A DNA stretch of 64,000 bases from Betaproteobacteria bacterium (GTDB lineage Bacteria > Pseudomonadota > Gammaproteobacteria > Burkholderiales > Casimicrobiaceae). Shown here in pieces: positions 18,124 through 27,665 of the stretch. Numbering within the stretch: position 1 is the stretch's first letter; the number at the start of each line of letters is the position of its first letter. The notes beneath the pieces were generated by a model. It ran no database searches, was not told where the DNA came from, and was given only the letters and a program-made list of their open reading frames with translations. A program made the position numbers and the translations under genes. The DNA is taken from the NCBI GenBank assembly GCA_016717855.1, contig JADKEV010000011.1, forward strand, positions 62,001 to 126,000, in the 5' to 3' direction.

Positions 18124-18417
18124 TCAGGGCAACAGCTCGATCTCGATGAACACGAATTCGGTGGCGTTGGCGTTGACGACGTTGTGCTCGACCCCGACCT
18201 CGCGGGCATAGGGCTGGCCGGCGTGCAACTCGGCGTGGCGGTTGCCGGCCTTTTCCTCCAGCAGCAGCGTTCCAGTCGTCATCGGGACGACGACGTAATC
18301 GTGCTCGTGGCGGTGCCAGCCGGTCTCGGCGCCGGGGGCGAAGCGCCACTCGGTGACGATCGCCCGCTGGTTCGAAAGCATCAAAGTCGGCACGGCCTTT
18401 GGTCGTTCAGTGGTCAT
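18124..18417 (-). CDS. small cupin domain protein
   Basis: A 97-residue single-domain cupin. Metal-binding residues are visible in GWHRHEHDYVVVP (first cupin motif, His35, His37 and a following acidic residue) and HNVVNANATEFVFIEIE (second motif). Small cupins of this kind may be isomerases, dioxygenases or binding proteins. It lies between a permease gene and TauE in the same operon (18 bp and 12 bp gaps), so it probably acts on the imported compound or its hydrolysis product. No specific reaction can be assigned. Confidence 0.82.
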   Translation of the reverse strand: MTTERPKAVPTLMLSNQRAIVTEWRFAPGAETGWHRHEHDYVVVPMTTGTLLLEEKAGNRHAELHAGQPYAREVGVEHNVVNANATEFVFIEIELLP

Positions 18418-18435
18418 CGCGTTCTCCCTTTCGGT

Positions 18436-19194
18436 TTAATTCCAGCGCTCCTTCACCCGGCGCTCCACCGCCAGCGCGGCGGCGAAGAAAAGTATCGACA
18501 CGACCATCGCCACCGCCGTGGCGCCGAAGGCGCGCTCCATGTTGAAATCGGATTTCGTCTCGGCGAACAGGTAGCCCAGCCCCGCGGTCCCCATCAGGTA
18601 TTCGGCGATCATCGCGCCCAGCACCGCGTGGCCCGCGGCCACGCGCAGCGCGACGCTCCAGTTGGGCACCGCGGCCGGCAGCGCGAGCCGCAGCAAGCGC
18701 GCGGGCGTGCGCGCGCCCAGCACCCGGAACAGGTCATCCGCGCCGGCCGGCAGCGCCTTCAGGCCCGAGGTGGTGAACACGAACGCCGGAAAGAAACAGA
18801 TGATGACGACGATCGCGAGCACCGTCGAGAAGTCGTACCCGAGCAGCCGCGCGACGATGGGGATGATGGTCACCACCGGGACCGAGCTGAACAGCACGGT
18901 GAGCGGGGTGAGCATGCCTTCGAGCACGTCCGAGAGCCAGGCGAGGATCGCGAGCCCGGTGCCGAGGGCCATCCCGAGCACCAGCCCGATCACCGCGGCG
19001 CCGATGGTGTAGACGGCGTTCTTCCAGTACACCTCGGGGAATCCGATCAGGTCCTGCAGCACTCCAAGTGGGCGCGGCATCACGATGGCATTGAAGTTCA
19101 TCGCCGTGACCCAGGCCTGCCAGACGATGATCAGCAGCAGGATGCCCCAGCCGTTGCGCAGCACGGCTACGGCGGTGCGTCCGATGGCGTTCAT
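18436..19194 (-). CDS. ABC transporter permease
   Basis: A 252-residue inner-membrane permease with about six hydrophobic segments and the EAA-like loop FRVLGARTPARLLRLALPAAVPNWSVALRVAAG. I chose the ATG at 19194; an in-frame ATG at 19230 would add a charged MRGRRERESGTR segment before the membrane domain. It is the second permease of the operon, 58 bp after the first, and the two are only distantly alike, as in heterodimeric importers. Confidence 0.85.
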   Translation of the reverse strand: MNAIGRTAVAVLRNGWGILLLIIVWQAWVTAMNFNAIVMPRPLGVLQDLIGFPEVYWKNAVYTIGAAVIGLVLGMALGTGLAILAWLSDVLEGMLTPLTVLFSSVPVVTIIPIVARLLGYDFSTVLAIVVIICFFPAFVFTTSGLKALPAGADDLFRVLGARTPARLLRLALPAAVPNWSVALRVAAGHAVLGAMIAEYLMGTAGLGYLFAETKSDFNMERAFGATAVAMVVSILFFAAALAVERRVKERWN

Positions 19195-19252
19195 CCGCGT
19201 CCCACTTTCCCGTTCACGCCGGCCACGCATCGGAGATCATCGTTCGGTCGCC

Positions 19253-20020
19253 TCAGGCAAAGCGCGCGTAGCAGGCGCGCTCGAGCAGGCTGAGCGCCGA
19301 GTAGAGCGCGAGCGAGGTCGAGGCGATCAGCACGACCACGCTCCACAGAAGCGCGATCTGGAAATTCTGCATCGCGTTGACGATCAGCACGCCGAGGCCG
19401 CGCGGCGCGCCGAACCACTCGCCGATGATGGTGCCGATCAGCGCGGCCGGGACCGCCAGCTTCAGCCCCGTCGAGAGCGAGGGCAGCGATGCCGGCAGGT
19501 CCAGGTGCCGCAGGCGCGACAGGCGCGAGGCGCCGAGCACGACCAGCAGGTCGCGGTGCCCGCGCGAGGCGGCGGCCAGCCCTGAACTGGCGGCCACGTA
19601 GATGATGAATGCCGCGTGCGCAGCGGCGATCGCCGCCGCGGTCGATTCGCGCGACAGGAACACGATGAACACCGGCCCCAGCGCGATCGACGGAATCGAA
19701 TTCACCACCGCGGCCAGCCGGTCGGTGCCCGGATGCGCGATCGGGAACATGTGCGCGCCGACCGCCGCGCCAAGACCTAGGACGATCCCGAGGAGGTAGC
19801 CCGCGGTCATCGCGGCCAACGTCGCAGACAACGCGCGCCCCAGCAGCGGCCAGCGCTCGGGGTCGGCCAGCAGCGCGATCACATCGGTCAGCGGCGGCCA
19901 GCTCAGCCCGGCCAGCCGGTAGTACCCGATCGCCTGCCAGGCGCACAGGAAAAGCAGCAGGCCGGCAATGCCCAGCGCCGCCCTGGCCGGGCCGCTCCGG
20001 TTCGCGCCGCCGCGGCTCAT
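19253..20020 (-). CDS. ABC transporter permease
   Basis: A 255-residue permease with about six membrane segments. The coupling loop is LVVLGASRLSRLRHLDLPASLPSLSTGLKLAVP and is followed by IGEWFGAPRGLGVLI, a hallmark of SsuC/TauC/ThiX-type permeases. It lies 48 bp after the ATPase gene and ahead of the second permease. A third-party substrate assignment is not possible from this protein alone. Confidence 0.88.
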   Translation of the reverse strand: MSRGGANRSGPARAALGIAGLLLFLCAWQAIGYYRLAGLSWPPLTDVIALLADPERWPLLGRALSATLAAMTAGYLLGIVLGLGAAVGAHMFPIAHPGTDRLAAVVNSIPSIALGPVFIVFLSRESTAAAIAAAHAAFIIYVAASSGLAAASRGHRDLLVVLGASRLSRLRHLDLPASLPSLSTGLKLAVPAALIGTIIGEWFGAPRGLGVLIVNAMQNFQIALLWSVVVLIASTSLALYSALSLLERACYARFA

Positions 20021-20068
20021 GGCCCGGCTCCTTTGCCGCAGCTCACGCTCGGTCTCCGTCGAAGCGGC

Positions 20069-20869
20069 TCATGACTCGCCCCCACCCGCGACCGGCTCGT
20101 TCTCCGCCGCCGCCGGCTCGAGCAGGTCGGCCAGATGATCGTAGAGCGCATGAAAGGCGGGGGTGCGCATGAGTGCGGGCATGCGCGGCCGCGGGAAGTC
20201 GATGTCGAGGTTCTCGATGATGCGCCCCGGCCGCCCGCTCATCACGACGATCCGGTCGGCGAGAAACAGCGCCTCGTCGACGCCGTGCGTGACCAGCAGC
20301 GTGGTGATGCGGCTCTCGGTCCAGATCCGCTGCAGCTCGATGTTCATGTAGCGGCGCGTGACCGCGTCGAGCGCGGCGAACGGCTCGTCGAGCAGCAGCA
20401 CTTCGGGGCCGAGCACCAATGCGCGCGCGATCGCGGCGCGCTGGCGCATGCCGCCCGAGAGCTGGCGCGGCCGCGCCTTCTCGAAGCCTTCCAGGCCCAC
20501 GAGCCTGATCAGCGCCGCGATCTTCGCGTCGTCCGGCTTCACGCCCGCGACCTGCAGCGGCAGCGTCACGTTCTGCCACACCGACAGCCAGGGCAGCAGC
20601 GCGTGATCCTGGAAGGCGACGCCCAGCCGGTGCGCGCCCGCCAGTTCCCGCGGCGGGCGGCCGTCTATGGTGACGGTGCCGGCGGTCGGCTCCTCGAGCG
20701 AACCGATCAGCCGCAGGATCGTGCTCTTGCCGCAGCCCGAGGGTCCGATGATCGCGACGAACTCGCCCGGGCGCACCTCCAGCGACACGCCGGCCAGCGC
20801 CTCGACCGACTTGCCCTTGCCCAGATCGAAGGTCTTCCTCGCCCGATCGACGTGAATGGCGGCAGTCAC
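20069..20869 (-). CDS. ABC transporter ATP-binding protein
   Basis: A 266-residue ATPase with Walker A GPSGCGKST at residues 42-50, Q-loop FQDHALLPW, signature LSGGMRQR at 137-144, Walker B LLLDEP ending at about 163 and switch His in LLVTHG. It overlaps the amidohydrolase gene by 4 bp (20866-20869, ATGA), so enzyme and transporter are translated from one message. It belongs to the SsuB/TauB/ThiZ group. Confidence 0.93.
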   Translation of the reverse strand: MTAAIHVDRARKTFDLGKGKSVEALAGVSLEVRPGEFVAIIGPSGCGKSTILRLIGSLEEPTAGTVTIDGRPPRELAGAHRLGVAFQDHALLPWLSVWQNVTLPLQVAGVKPDDAKIAALIRLVGLEGFEKARPRQLSGGMRQRAAIARALVLGPEVLLLDEPFAALDAVTRRYMNIELQRIWTESRITTLLVTHGVDEALFLADRIVVMSGRPGRIIENLDIDFPRPRMPALMRTPAFHALYDHLADLLEPAAAENEPVAGGGES

Positions 20870-22259
20870 TTGGTAATGTCCTCCAGCCGCCGCATCAGGC
20901 GGGGCAGGCGCTCGGCCGCCAGCGCCTTGATCCGGGCCACGTCCATGGTCAGGATCTCGCGGTCCCGCATCACCACGCGGCCGTCGATGATCGCCGTCTT
21001 CACGTCGCGCCCGACCGTGGTGTTGGCCGCGACGAACATCGGGTCGTACACCGGCGCCTGGTCGGGCTGCTCGCAGTCGACGAGCAGGATGTCGGCCTTC
21101 TTGCCGGCCTCGAGCGTGCCGATCTGGTCGGCGAGCCCCAGAGCGCGCGCGCGCCGCCGCGGGTCGCGATGGCGAGCATCTCCTCGCCGCTGGTCAGCGT
21201 CCGGTTGTGCCACGGCGTGCCGAACAGCGCGCTCTGCCCGACTCGCGCGATGTGCGCTGCCTGGAACAGGTCGAGCGGGCCCCAGGATGCCGCGCCATCG
21301 GTGCCCAGGCCCACGTCGACGCCGCGGCGCCACATCTCCAGCAGGCGCATCGGGCCGATGTGGTAGTTGTTGGTCGCGCAATGGCAGGCCGAGGCGCGGT
21401 GCTTGACGTAGAGGTCCATCTCCTCCGGCGAGAGCATCACCGAATGCGCGCAATGCAGCCGGCGGTCGAACACGCCCATTTCCTGCATGAATTCGGCCGG
21501 CCGCTTGCCGAACTTCTCCAGCGCGTAGTCGATTTCGTACGTCCCTTCGCACAGATGGGTGTGGATCTTGACGTCGTGCTCGCGCGCGGCGGCGCCCATG
21601 TCGCGGATCAGCGCCGGCGAGCACACCATGATCTGCCGCAGCGAGAGCCAGGCGCCGACGCGATCGTTGCCGCGCCAGCGCTTGACCAGGTCGACATTGC
21701 GCTTGAGCGCCTGGCGCGTCGTCATTTTCATCGACGGGGGCACCCAGTCGCCCTGGTCCATCGTCGAGAGCGCGACATAGCCGCGGATGCCGGTGTCCAT
21801 CGCGGCGCGGCCCATGTCGTCGGGATGCGGCCCGCCCGCTTCGGCGAAGCAGGTGGTGCCCACGCTGATCATGTTCGTGTAGGCGAGCAGCCCCGAAAGG
21901 TAGACGTCCTCGGGCTCGAGCATCGCCTCGAACGGGATGTAGTAGTTTTTCCAGACGGGGTTCTTGAGCGTGCGCTTGCGCGCCAGCGCGACGATCTTGC
22001 CGCGGAGCAATTGCTGCGCCGTGTGGAAGTGCGCGTCGATCAGCCCGGGCATCGCGATGGTGCCGCGGGCGTCGATCACCGACTTCGCGCTGACCTGCGC
22101 CCTGGCGTCACGCGCGCGGCCCAGCCATTGGATCCGCCGGCCCTTGATCGCGATCGCCCCATCGGCGATCTGCGTGTTCTGCGCATCCATGACCACCACC
22201 GCGCAGCCGCGCAGCAGCAGGTCGACCTCGAGCGGGCCGTCCGCGGGTCTGGCCGCCAT
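20866..22259 (-). CDS. amidohydrolase superfamily deaminase/hydrolase, one frameshift
   Basis: A metal-dependent amidohydrolase of the cytosine/chlorohydrolase (SsnA/TrzN-like) branch. DAHFHT supplies His77 and His79, HTHLCEG gives His235 and Glu238, CAHSV gives His272, and GTDGAAS gives Asp321, so the full metal/catalytic set is present. At about 21139-21144 the frame changes: translation of ATRGGARALW runs into nonsense while the next frame continues with GLADQIGTLEAGKKADILLVD, the expected family end. One extra G in GGGG restores 464 residues. It lies 9 bp after the binding-protein gene, so it probably hydrolyses or deaminates the imported compound. Confidence 0.86.
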
Positions 22260-22268
22260 CGCCGGTCC

Positions 22269-23306
22269 CTATTTGCGCAGCGTGCGGTAGACCTCGTCCA
22301 TGATGCCGAAATCCGCCAGCTGGGCGACCGGCGGCAGCGTGGTCCGGCCGGTCGCGCGCGCGGCTTCGTACATCGGGCCGGAGAGCGTTTCCGGATCGAG
22401 TTCGAGCAGGCGCCGGGTCGGCGCCTTCGGGTTCTTGGTCAGGCCGATCTGCACCTCGTTCTGCCGCGCCTGCTGCTTGGGATTCAGTCCGAGGTCCACG
22501 CCGTATTTGGACAGCACCAGCTTGGGCGCCAGCGCCGGATCCTTTTCGTTGTCCATCCAGCCGCGCGTGAGCGCGCGCATGAACGCCACGACCCGCGCGC
22601 GATCCTTCTGCAGCATGTCGCGGGAGGTGAACAGGCCGCTCGCGTAGGTGTGAAAGCCGAGCGCGTCGAACGAGACGAAAAAGAAATCCTTGTCGCGCAC
22701 CAGTCCCATGGTCTCCAGCGTGATCGCCTGGTTGGTGAGGAAGGCGGTGTAGCCGTCGCCCTGTTTGGAGAGCAGCGGCTCGGGGGAGAAACCGGCGGGG
22801 ACGAACTGCACGTCCTTGGGCAGCTTGTTCAATGCCAGGACCGCCTCGATGCCCACGCGCTCGGTGGGTCCCTGGGCGAGGATCTTCGCCCCGACGATGT
22901 CGGCCGCTTTGCGGATCGGCTTGGCCGCCAGCGACAGGATGCCCAGCGGGGAAACCGGAAACGTGTGGCCGATCAGCACGAAATCGTTGCCCTTGCCCAC
23001 CGCGTCGATGAACGGAAACCAGTTGGCGTAGCCGATCTCGGCCTTGCCCGCGGCCACCGTCACCAGCGGCGCCGGCGCGTTCGGCCCGCCGGGTATCGCC
23101 TTGACGTCCAGTCCCTCGTCGCGGAAGTAGCCCTTGTCGATCGCGATCCACAGGCCCGCGTACTCGACGTTGGTGATCCAGGTCAGCGCGACCGATGTCG
23201 GCTTCAGGTTCTGCGCCAGCGCGCGGCCGGCAAGCAGCGACGGGGCTGCACCGATGACCATCGATCCGGAGGCAGTCTTGAGAAAAGTGCGGCGGGAGAG
23301 TGTCAT
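22269..23306 (-). CDS. ABC transporter substrate-binding protein (NMT1/THI5-like, Tat-exported)
   Basis: A 345-residue periplasmic binding protein. A twin-arginine signal LSRRTFLKTASG is at residues 3-14, followed by a hydrophobic stretch ending at about GRALAQ. The body shows the NMT1/THI5-like pattern (ALTWITNVEYAGLWIAIDKGYFRDEGLDV) shared with ThiY and related pyrimidine-precursor or sulfonate receptors. I chose the ATG at 23306 because AGGAAG precedes it with about 6-nt spacing; an ATG two codons earlier abuts that RBS. It heads the operon of amidohydrolase, ATPase, two permeases, cupin and TauE. Confidence 0.88.
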   Translation of the reverse strand: MTLSRRTFLKTASGSMVIGAAPSLLAGRALAQNLKPTSVALTWITNVEYAGLWIAIDKGYFRDEGLDVKAIPGGPNAPAPLVTVAAGKAEIGYANWFPFIDAVGKGNDFVLIGHTFPVSPLGILSLAAKPIRKAADIVGAKILAQGPTERVGIEAVLALNKLPKDVQFVPAGFSPEPLLSKQGDGYTAFLTNQAITLETMGLVRDKDFFFVSFDALGFHTYASGLFTSRDMLQKDRARVVAFMRALTRGWMDNEKDPALAPKLVLSKYGVDLGLNPKQQARQNEVQIGLTKNPKAPTRRLLELDPETLSGPMYEAARATGRTTLPPVAQLADFGIMDEVYRTLRK

Positions 23307-23436
23307 GGGCATCTTCCTAGGGGCGTGAGGGGCAAAGCGCCGTCAAATTGTACACGCCCCGGCAGCGGCTATTGCAGGCGACCGCCGCGCCACGCGGGCG
23401 CTTACCGAAGGCTTTCCAGGAAGGGCATCGCCGCTG

Positions 23437-23467
23437 CGTAGGATGGGTGGCGCGAAGCGATACCCTC
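23437..23467 (+). repeat. dispersed repeat, copy 6 (diverged single arm)
   Basis: GCGTAGGATGGGTGGCGCGAAGCGATACCCTC matches the 32-bp consensus with several substitutions (GGCGCGAAGC for GGAGCGCAGC, and TACCCTC for TACCCATC). It lies in the 499-bp gene-free stretch 23307-23805 between the ABC operon and the secreted propeller gene. That stretch also contains the palindrome at 23507-23531 and nothing else I can identify. Confidence 0.75.
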
Positions 23468-23506
23468 TCGTTAAATCGTACGGACCCGGTGTCGCGCTAA
23501 TAGGCG

Positions 23507-23531
23507 CTAATAGGGGTCTGACCCAAATTAG
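23507..23531. repeat. GGGGTCTGACCC palindromic repeat (second dispersed family)
   Basis: A 25-bp imperfect palindrome: outer arms CTAAT/ATTAG, inner GGGTC-T-GACCC. A 10-bp tandem duplication (gcgctaatag) lies just before and overlaps it. Related sequences occur at 34853-34875, 36173-36202 and 49461-49477, sometimes next to the 32-bp repeat. Confidence 0.6.
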
Positions 23532-23805
23532 CCCATCCGCCGCTGCGGCGCGATCTCCGCCATCCGCCTGACTACCTCTGCGGGGCGACCGGGGGGCGTG
23601 AAGCCCGCGCAGCCAGGCGATTTTCCGGGGGAATCTTCCGTGGGGGCCGGCGCCGATTGTGATGCGCGGCCAAGTCCCCTACAATGCGCAGCCGGCCCCT
23701 GCGCGACGTCCCCCGGATGCATCGCAGCGCAACCACCGCCGGTCATCGGCGCCGCAGAGGGCGATGCGATGGACCCGCATGCCGCAACAGGAAAAGGAGA
23801 TTCCC

Positions 23806-26139
23806 GTGCACCTGCCATCCCGCGCCGCCCGTGCCATTCGTAGCGGCCTGCTGTTTCTAGCTGCAATCGCCGGCAGCGGCGCCGCCACCGCAGCTTCCTG
23901 GACTTATCTGGAAGGTCCGTTCGGTGGCCAGCCGCTTGCGCTCCTGATCGACGCCGCCGGCAATACCTGGGCCGGCTTGAACAGCTCGGGCGTGTACTCG
24001 CGCGCGGCAGGAGCGACGCGGTGGACGCTGCGCCCGGGGCTGCCGACCCAGAGCAACGCGCAGTTCGCCATCGGCGGCACTGGCACGACCTACGTGTCGG
24101 GCTCGTCGGGCGTCTATGCGCTGCCGGCGGGCGCCACGACCTGGACCAAGGTGAGCGGCACCGACGGCCTGCCCGGTCAGGCCGGGAGCGGGATGACCTC
24201 GGATGCGCAGGGCGCCGTCTACGTCGCGATGAACAACACCGGCGCGATCTACAAGCTCGCGGCGGGCGGCGCCACGTGGACCACGGTCGGCGCCGGACTG
24301 CCGGCCGATGGCATGGCCAACAACCTGGTGTTCGACGGCGCCGGCAACTTCTGGGCGTCGCTCTACGGCAAGGGCGTGTACAAGCTGCCCGCCGGCGGCG
24401 CGACATGGTCGGCCATGAACTCGGGGTTGGCCAGTCTCAGTGTCCAGGCGTTGGCCGTGGTCGGCAACGACCTGTTCGCCGGCAACCAGTTCGGTGGCGC
24501 ATACAAGCTCGCCAACGCGAGCGGCGGTGGCGCGACTTGGGCGGCATGGAATGGCGACAGCCTTACGTCAACCGCTGCCGTCTACGACTTTGCCGTGGGC
24601 GCCGGGAACACGCTGTACGCGGCGGGCTACGGCGCCGTCCACGCGTTGCCCAGCGGCGCGACGACATGGACGGCGGTGGGCACGGGGCTCGGCCCGCACG
24701 GCCCGAGCTACGCGCTCGTCTACTCGAACGCCGATGGCGCGCTGACCCTGGGTAACGGCAGCGGCATCTTCGTGTTGCCCGCAGGGGTCACGGCCTGGCA
24801 ACGGGCCAACGAAGGCATGACGGCAAGCACGATCAATGGCATGGCTTTCGCCCCCAACGGCGACCTCTACGCGGGGACCTTCGGGCAGGGCGTCCAGCGC
24901 CTGGCGAACGGAAGTGCGGTCTGGACCGCCGTCGACCCGTCGCGTACCGATCCGACCATACGCGCGATCGTCATCGACGGCCTGGGCACGGTCTACGCCT
25001 CGTCGCAGGGCACCGTGGTCAAGCTCTCTGGCGGCACATGGAGCACGGCGGGAACCGGGCAGGGCGGTGGTTTCTCCACCTCGCTCGCGGTCGATGCGGC
25101 CAACGGCGTATGGTCCGGACAGAATGGCTCGGTAATGAGGCTGGCTGCCGGCGCGTCGGCCTGGGTGGAGATGGGTTCGGGGCTCCCTGACGACACTGTG
25201 AACGCGCTGGCTTTCGACGCCGCGGGCAACGCCTACGCCGGCCTTGATGACAGCGGCGTGTATGTCCTGGCGCCGGGCGGCCAGACCTGGATTCCCCGCA
25301 ACACGAACCTGGGCAGCCTGCGCGTGCGGGCGCTGGCGCCCGATGGCGCGGGCGGCATGTACGCGGGCACCGCCAACGGTGTGCTCCAGCTCGTGGCCGG
25401 CGTATGGCAGGGCGTGGGCATGGGGCTTGTGGCCGAGGTGCAGGCGCTTGCCCGGGACGCCAATGGAGATCTTTATGCGGGTATCGAAAATACGCACGCC
25501 TGGAGGCTGCCTGCCGGCAGCACCGGCCCCTGGACGCAGGTCAGCCGCGGCCTGGGCAGCCGCTCGGTCATGGCCCTTGCCGCCAGCGGTGGCCGTGTCT
25601 ATGCCGGCACCAGCGCGTCGCGCGGTTCGCCCAGCGGCGTCTTCGTGTTCGTGCCGCAAGACTCGGTCGTGGAGTTTTACAACACCAATCTCGACAACTA
25701 CTTCATCACCGCCAATCCAGACGAACAGGCGGCGATCGGCAACGGCTCCGCCGGACCCGGCTGGACGACGACGGGCGACTATTTCAATGCGGGCGGCACG
25801 TCGCTGGTTTGCCGTTTCTACGGCAGCCTGACGCCGGGACCCAATTCGCACTTCTACACCATCGACCCCGCCGAGTGCCAGTCGCTCAAGGACCTGCAGG
25901 CATCGACTCCGGCCTCGGAAAAGCGCTGGAATTTCGAGAGCAACGATTTCGCCAGCTCGGCGCCCGTGGTCGGGCAGTGCGCGGCGGGAAGCGTGCCCGT
26001 CTACCGCGCATACAACAACGGCTTCACGCGCGGCGTCGACAGCAACCACCGGATCACCGCCAACCACGCCGCGTATCTGGCCCAGGTCGCCAGGGGCTGG
26101 GCCGGCGAAGGCGTGGTGATGTGCGCGCCGTCGCGGTGA
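23806..26139 (+). CDS. secreted beta-propeller protein with C-terminal DUF5648 domain
   Basis: A 777-residue protein with a signal peptide (residues 1 to about 29, ending GAATAAS). The central part to about residue 610 is a run of propeller-like repeats such as VYKLPAGGATWSAM and GDLYAGTFGQGV, with recurring NG/DAxGNxYAG turns, as in ligand-binding sensor or Asp-box-like propellers. The last 150 residues (VVEFYNTNLDNYFITAN to GEGVVMCAPS) form a DUF5648 domain. The GTG at 23806 was chosen because AAGGAG (23794-23799) precedes it by 6 nt; upstream ATGs lack an RBS. Probably extracellular; function unknown. Confidence 0.82.
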   Translation: MHLPSRAARAIRSGLLFLAAIAGSGAATAASWTYLEGPFGGQPLALLIDAAGNTWAGLNSSGVYSRAAGATRWTLRPGLPTQSNAQFAIGGTGTTYVSGSSGVYALPAGATTWTKVSGTDGLPGQAGSGMTSDAQGAVYVAMNNTGAIYKLAAGGATWTTVGAGLPADGMANNLVFDGAGNFWASLYGKGVYKLPAGGATWSAMNSGLASLSVQALAVVGNDLFAGNQFGGAYKLANASGGGATWAAWNGDSLTSTAAVYDFAVGAGNTLYAAGYGAVHALPSGATTWTAVGTGLGPHGPSYALVYSNADGALTLGNGSGIFVLPAGVTAWQRANEGMTASTINGMAFAPNGDLYAGTFGQGVQRLANGSAVWTAVDPSRTDPTIRAIVIDGLGTVYASSQGTVVKLSGGTWSTAGTGQGGGFSTSLAVDAANGVWSGQNGSVMRLAAGASAWVEMGSGLPDDTVNALAFDAAGNAYAGLDDSGVYVLAPGGQTWIPRNTNLGSLRVRALAPDGAGGMYAGTANGVLQLVAGVWQGVGMGLVAEVQALARDANGDLYAGIENTHAWRLPAGSTGPWTQVSRGLGSRSVMALAASGGRVYAGTSASRGSPSGVFVFVPQDSVVEFYNTNLDNYFITANPDEQAAIGNGSAGPGWTTTGDYFNAGGTSLVCRFYGSLTPGPNSHFYTIDPAECQSLKDLQASTPASEKRWNFESNDFASSAPVVGQCAAGSVPVYRAYNNGFTRGVDSNHRITANHAAYLAQVARGWAGEGVVMCAPSR

Positions 26140-26147
26140 GCGCATAA

Positions 26148-26174
26148 CCGGAGCCTCCGGCTCCGGGTTTCTTG
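26148..26174 (+). terminator. rho-independent terminator after the propeller gene
   Basis: A perfect 8-bp stem CCGGAGCC/GGCTCCGG with a 3-nt loop, followed by GTTTCTT. It begins 9 bp after the stop codon. The rest of the gap to the next gene (26175-26516) holds no other feature I can support. Confidence 0.7.
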
Positions 26175-26516
26175 GCAAACCGGGTCGCGGCCAGACCCGC
26201 ATCACCGCGCTTCTCGACAGGGGCGCCGGGCGTACGGGTTTGCTCCCGCGCGCCCGGCCCGGCACCTGATCGCACGCCGCGGCCGTCGCCTTCTGGCTGC
26301 CGGCATTGGCCGGCCCTCCGCCTGCGTAGTTTCCCTGTGTTTTTCGCTTTTCCCACGCTGCAATGCCTGCTATGCTGATGGCATGTAAAACTATCTTATG
26401 AAGAGTTTGATCCGCGTCAGGACCGGTCCGGCGCGAGCGGTTGACCATTGGCTGAGCGGACTTGAGTTTCAACTATGCAGATCGGGCATTGCGATGCCCT
26501 AGGGGAGAGTGTGGTC

Positions 26517-27590
26517 ATGTTTGAGTCGAAGTTATTCTTTCGTCATGTTCTGTTCACAATGGCGGTCGTGGTGGGCGCACAGGCGATGCCGGCCCAGGCA
26601 GTGTCCATCACCGTGGATGCTCCGGGCTGCACCGCCGGTGGCGCGCTGTCATGGACCGCGGCAAATCGGACCGTGCAGTGCCTGGGCGGCTCTCCAGCCA
26701 CGGTGGGCAACATCACCGTGGTCGTGCCCGATTGCACCTCCGGCTTCGCGCTCGCCTGGAACGCCACGGCCAGAACCGTCAGCTGCCAGCCGGCCGGCGG
26801 GCCGACGACACCCGCGGCCAGCGTGGCGATCGTCTTCAGCCTTCCCAACTGCCTTGCGGGCGCGGTGACCTGGTCCCCCGCGGCGGGGATCCTGAGTTGC
26901 CCCGCCGTGGCGCCACCCGCCAGCATCGCGACCTTCAGCGGCAGCGGACAGGCCACCGCGGCCGGCACGCCCTTCGACAATTCGCTGATCGCCATCGTCC
27001 GCGACGCGGGGGGCAATCCGCGCGCGGGCGTCGATGTCACATTCCACGTGCCCCAGTCGGGCGCCGCCGCGACGTTGTTCCAGGCCACCGTCGTCACCGA
27101 CGAGGACGGACTGGCGAGCGCCAGCGCCAGCGCGAACATGGTGTTGGGCGGGTACGCGGTGACCGCGACGGCCGCGGGCTTGCCGGCGACAACCACGTTC
27201 GACCTGACGAACACGGCTGCCGTAGCGCCCCCGGCCGCGACGCTGAACATCGACAAGAGCACGGACGCGGCGTACGACTCGCTGACCGACGGCTTGCTGA
27301 TCCTGCGGCACATGTTCGGCCTGCGCGGCGAGGCGCTGACCGATGGCGCGCTGGCGGCCACGGCCCTGCGCAACGATCCGGTCGCGATCGCCACGCTGCT
27401 GGACAATATGTCCGGCGCGCTCGACATCGACGACAACGGCGCGGCCGATGCGCTGACCGACGGCATGCTGGTTCTGCGCTACATGTTCGGCATGCGCGGG
27501 GCGTCGCTCGTCAACGGCGCAGTCGCGGCCAATGCCCGCGCGGCAACCCCGGCGGCAGTCGAAGCGAGGCTGCAAGCGCTGACGCCCTGA
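26517..27590 (+). CDS. secreted Ig-like protein with two dockerin-like calcium-binding repeats
   Basis: A 357-residue protein with a signal peptide (about residues 1-26, ending PAQA). Residues 27-130 hold three Cys-containing repeats (VDAPGCTAGGALSWTAANRTVQC and two like it). Residues about 135-235 form a Big-1/invasin-like Ig domain (DNSLIAIVRDAGGNPRAGVDVTF). The C terminus has two repeats of the type LNIDKS...SLTDGLLILRHMFGLRG and LDIDDNG...ALTDGMLVLRYMFGMRG, similar to dockerin-type EF-hand loops. The ATG at 26517 has the RBS GGGGAGAG. Probably surface or extracellular; function unknown. Confidence 0.8.
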   Translation: MFESKLFFRHVLFTMAVVVGAQAMPAQAVSITVDAPGCTAGGALSWTAANRTVQCLGGSPATVGNITVVVPDCTSGFALAWNATARTVSCQPAGGPTTPAASVAIVFSLPNCLAGAVTWSPAAGILSCPAVAPPASIATFSGSGQATAAGTPFDNSLIAIVRDAGGNPRAGVDVTFHVPQSGAAATLFQATVVTDEDGLASASASANMVLGGYAVTATAAGLPATTTFDLTNTAAVAPPAATLNIDKSTDAAYDSLTDGLLILRHMFGLRGEALTDGALAATALRNDPVAIATLLDNMSGALDIDDNGAADALTDGMLVLRYMFGMRGASLVNGAVAANARAATPAAVEARLQALTP

Positions 27591-27606
27591 ACGGGCGGTA
27601 GATCAC

Positions 27607-27645
27607 AACGGGCCGCGCTGCCGCCGCACAGGCGCCGCGGCCCGT
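27607..27645 (+). terminator. hairpin after the Ig-like protein gene
   Basis: A 10-bp GC-rich stem ACGGGCCGCG/CGCGGCCCGT with an 18-nt loop, 17 bp after the stop codon. There is no clear U tract, so this may be a rho-assisted or processing hairpin instead of an intrinsic terminator. Confidence 0.5.
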
Positions 27646-27665
27646 GTTGCATCGGGCACCGTACA

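Noticed and set aside
17362..19293. A 643-residue open frame on the plus strand
   Set aside because: It runs antisense through the TauE, cupin and permease genes and is His/Arg/Asp-rich, typical of a shadow frame in high-GC DNA.
26399..26412. TGAAGAGTTTGATC, matching the conserved 5' end of 16S rRNA
   Set aside because: The match stops after 14 nt; the following bases (CGCGTCAGG) do not continue as 16S, and no rRNA-like sequence follows. Taken as coincidence.
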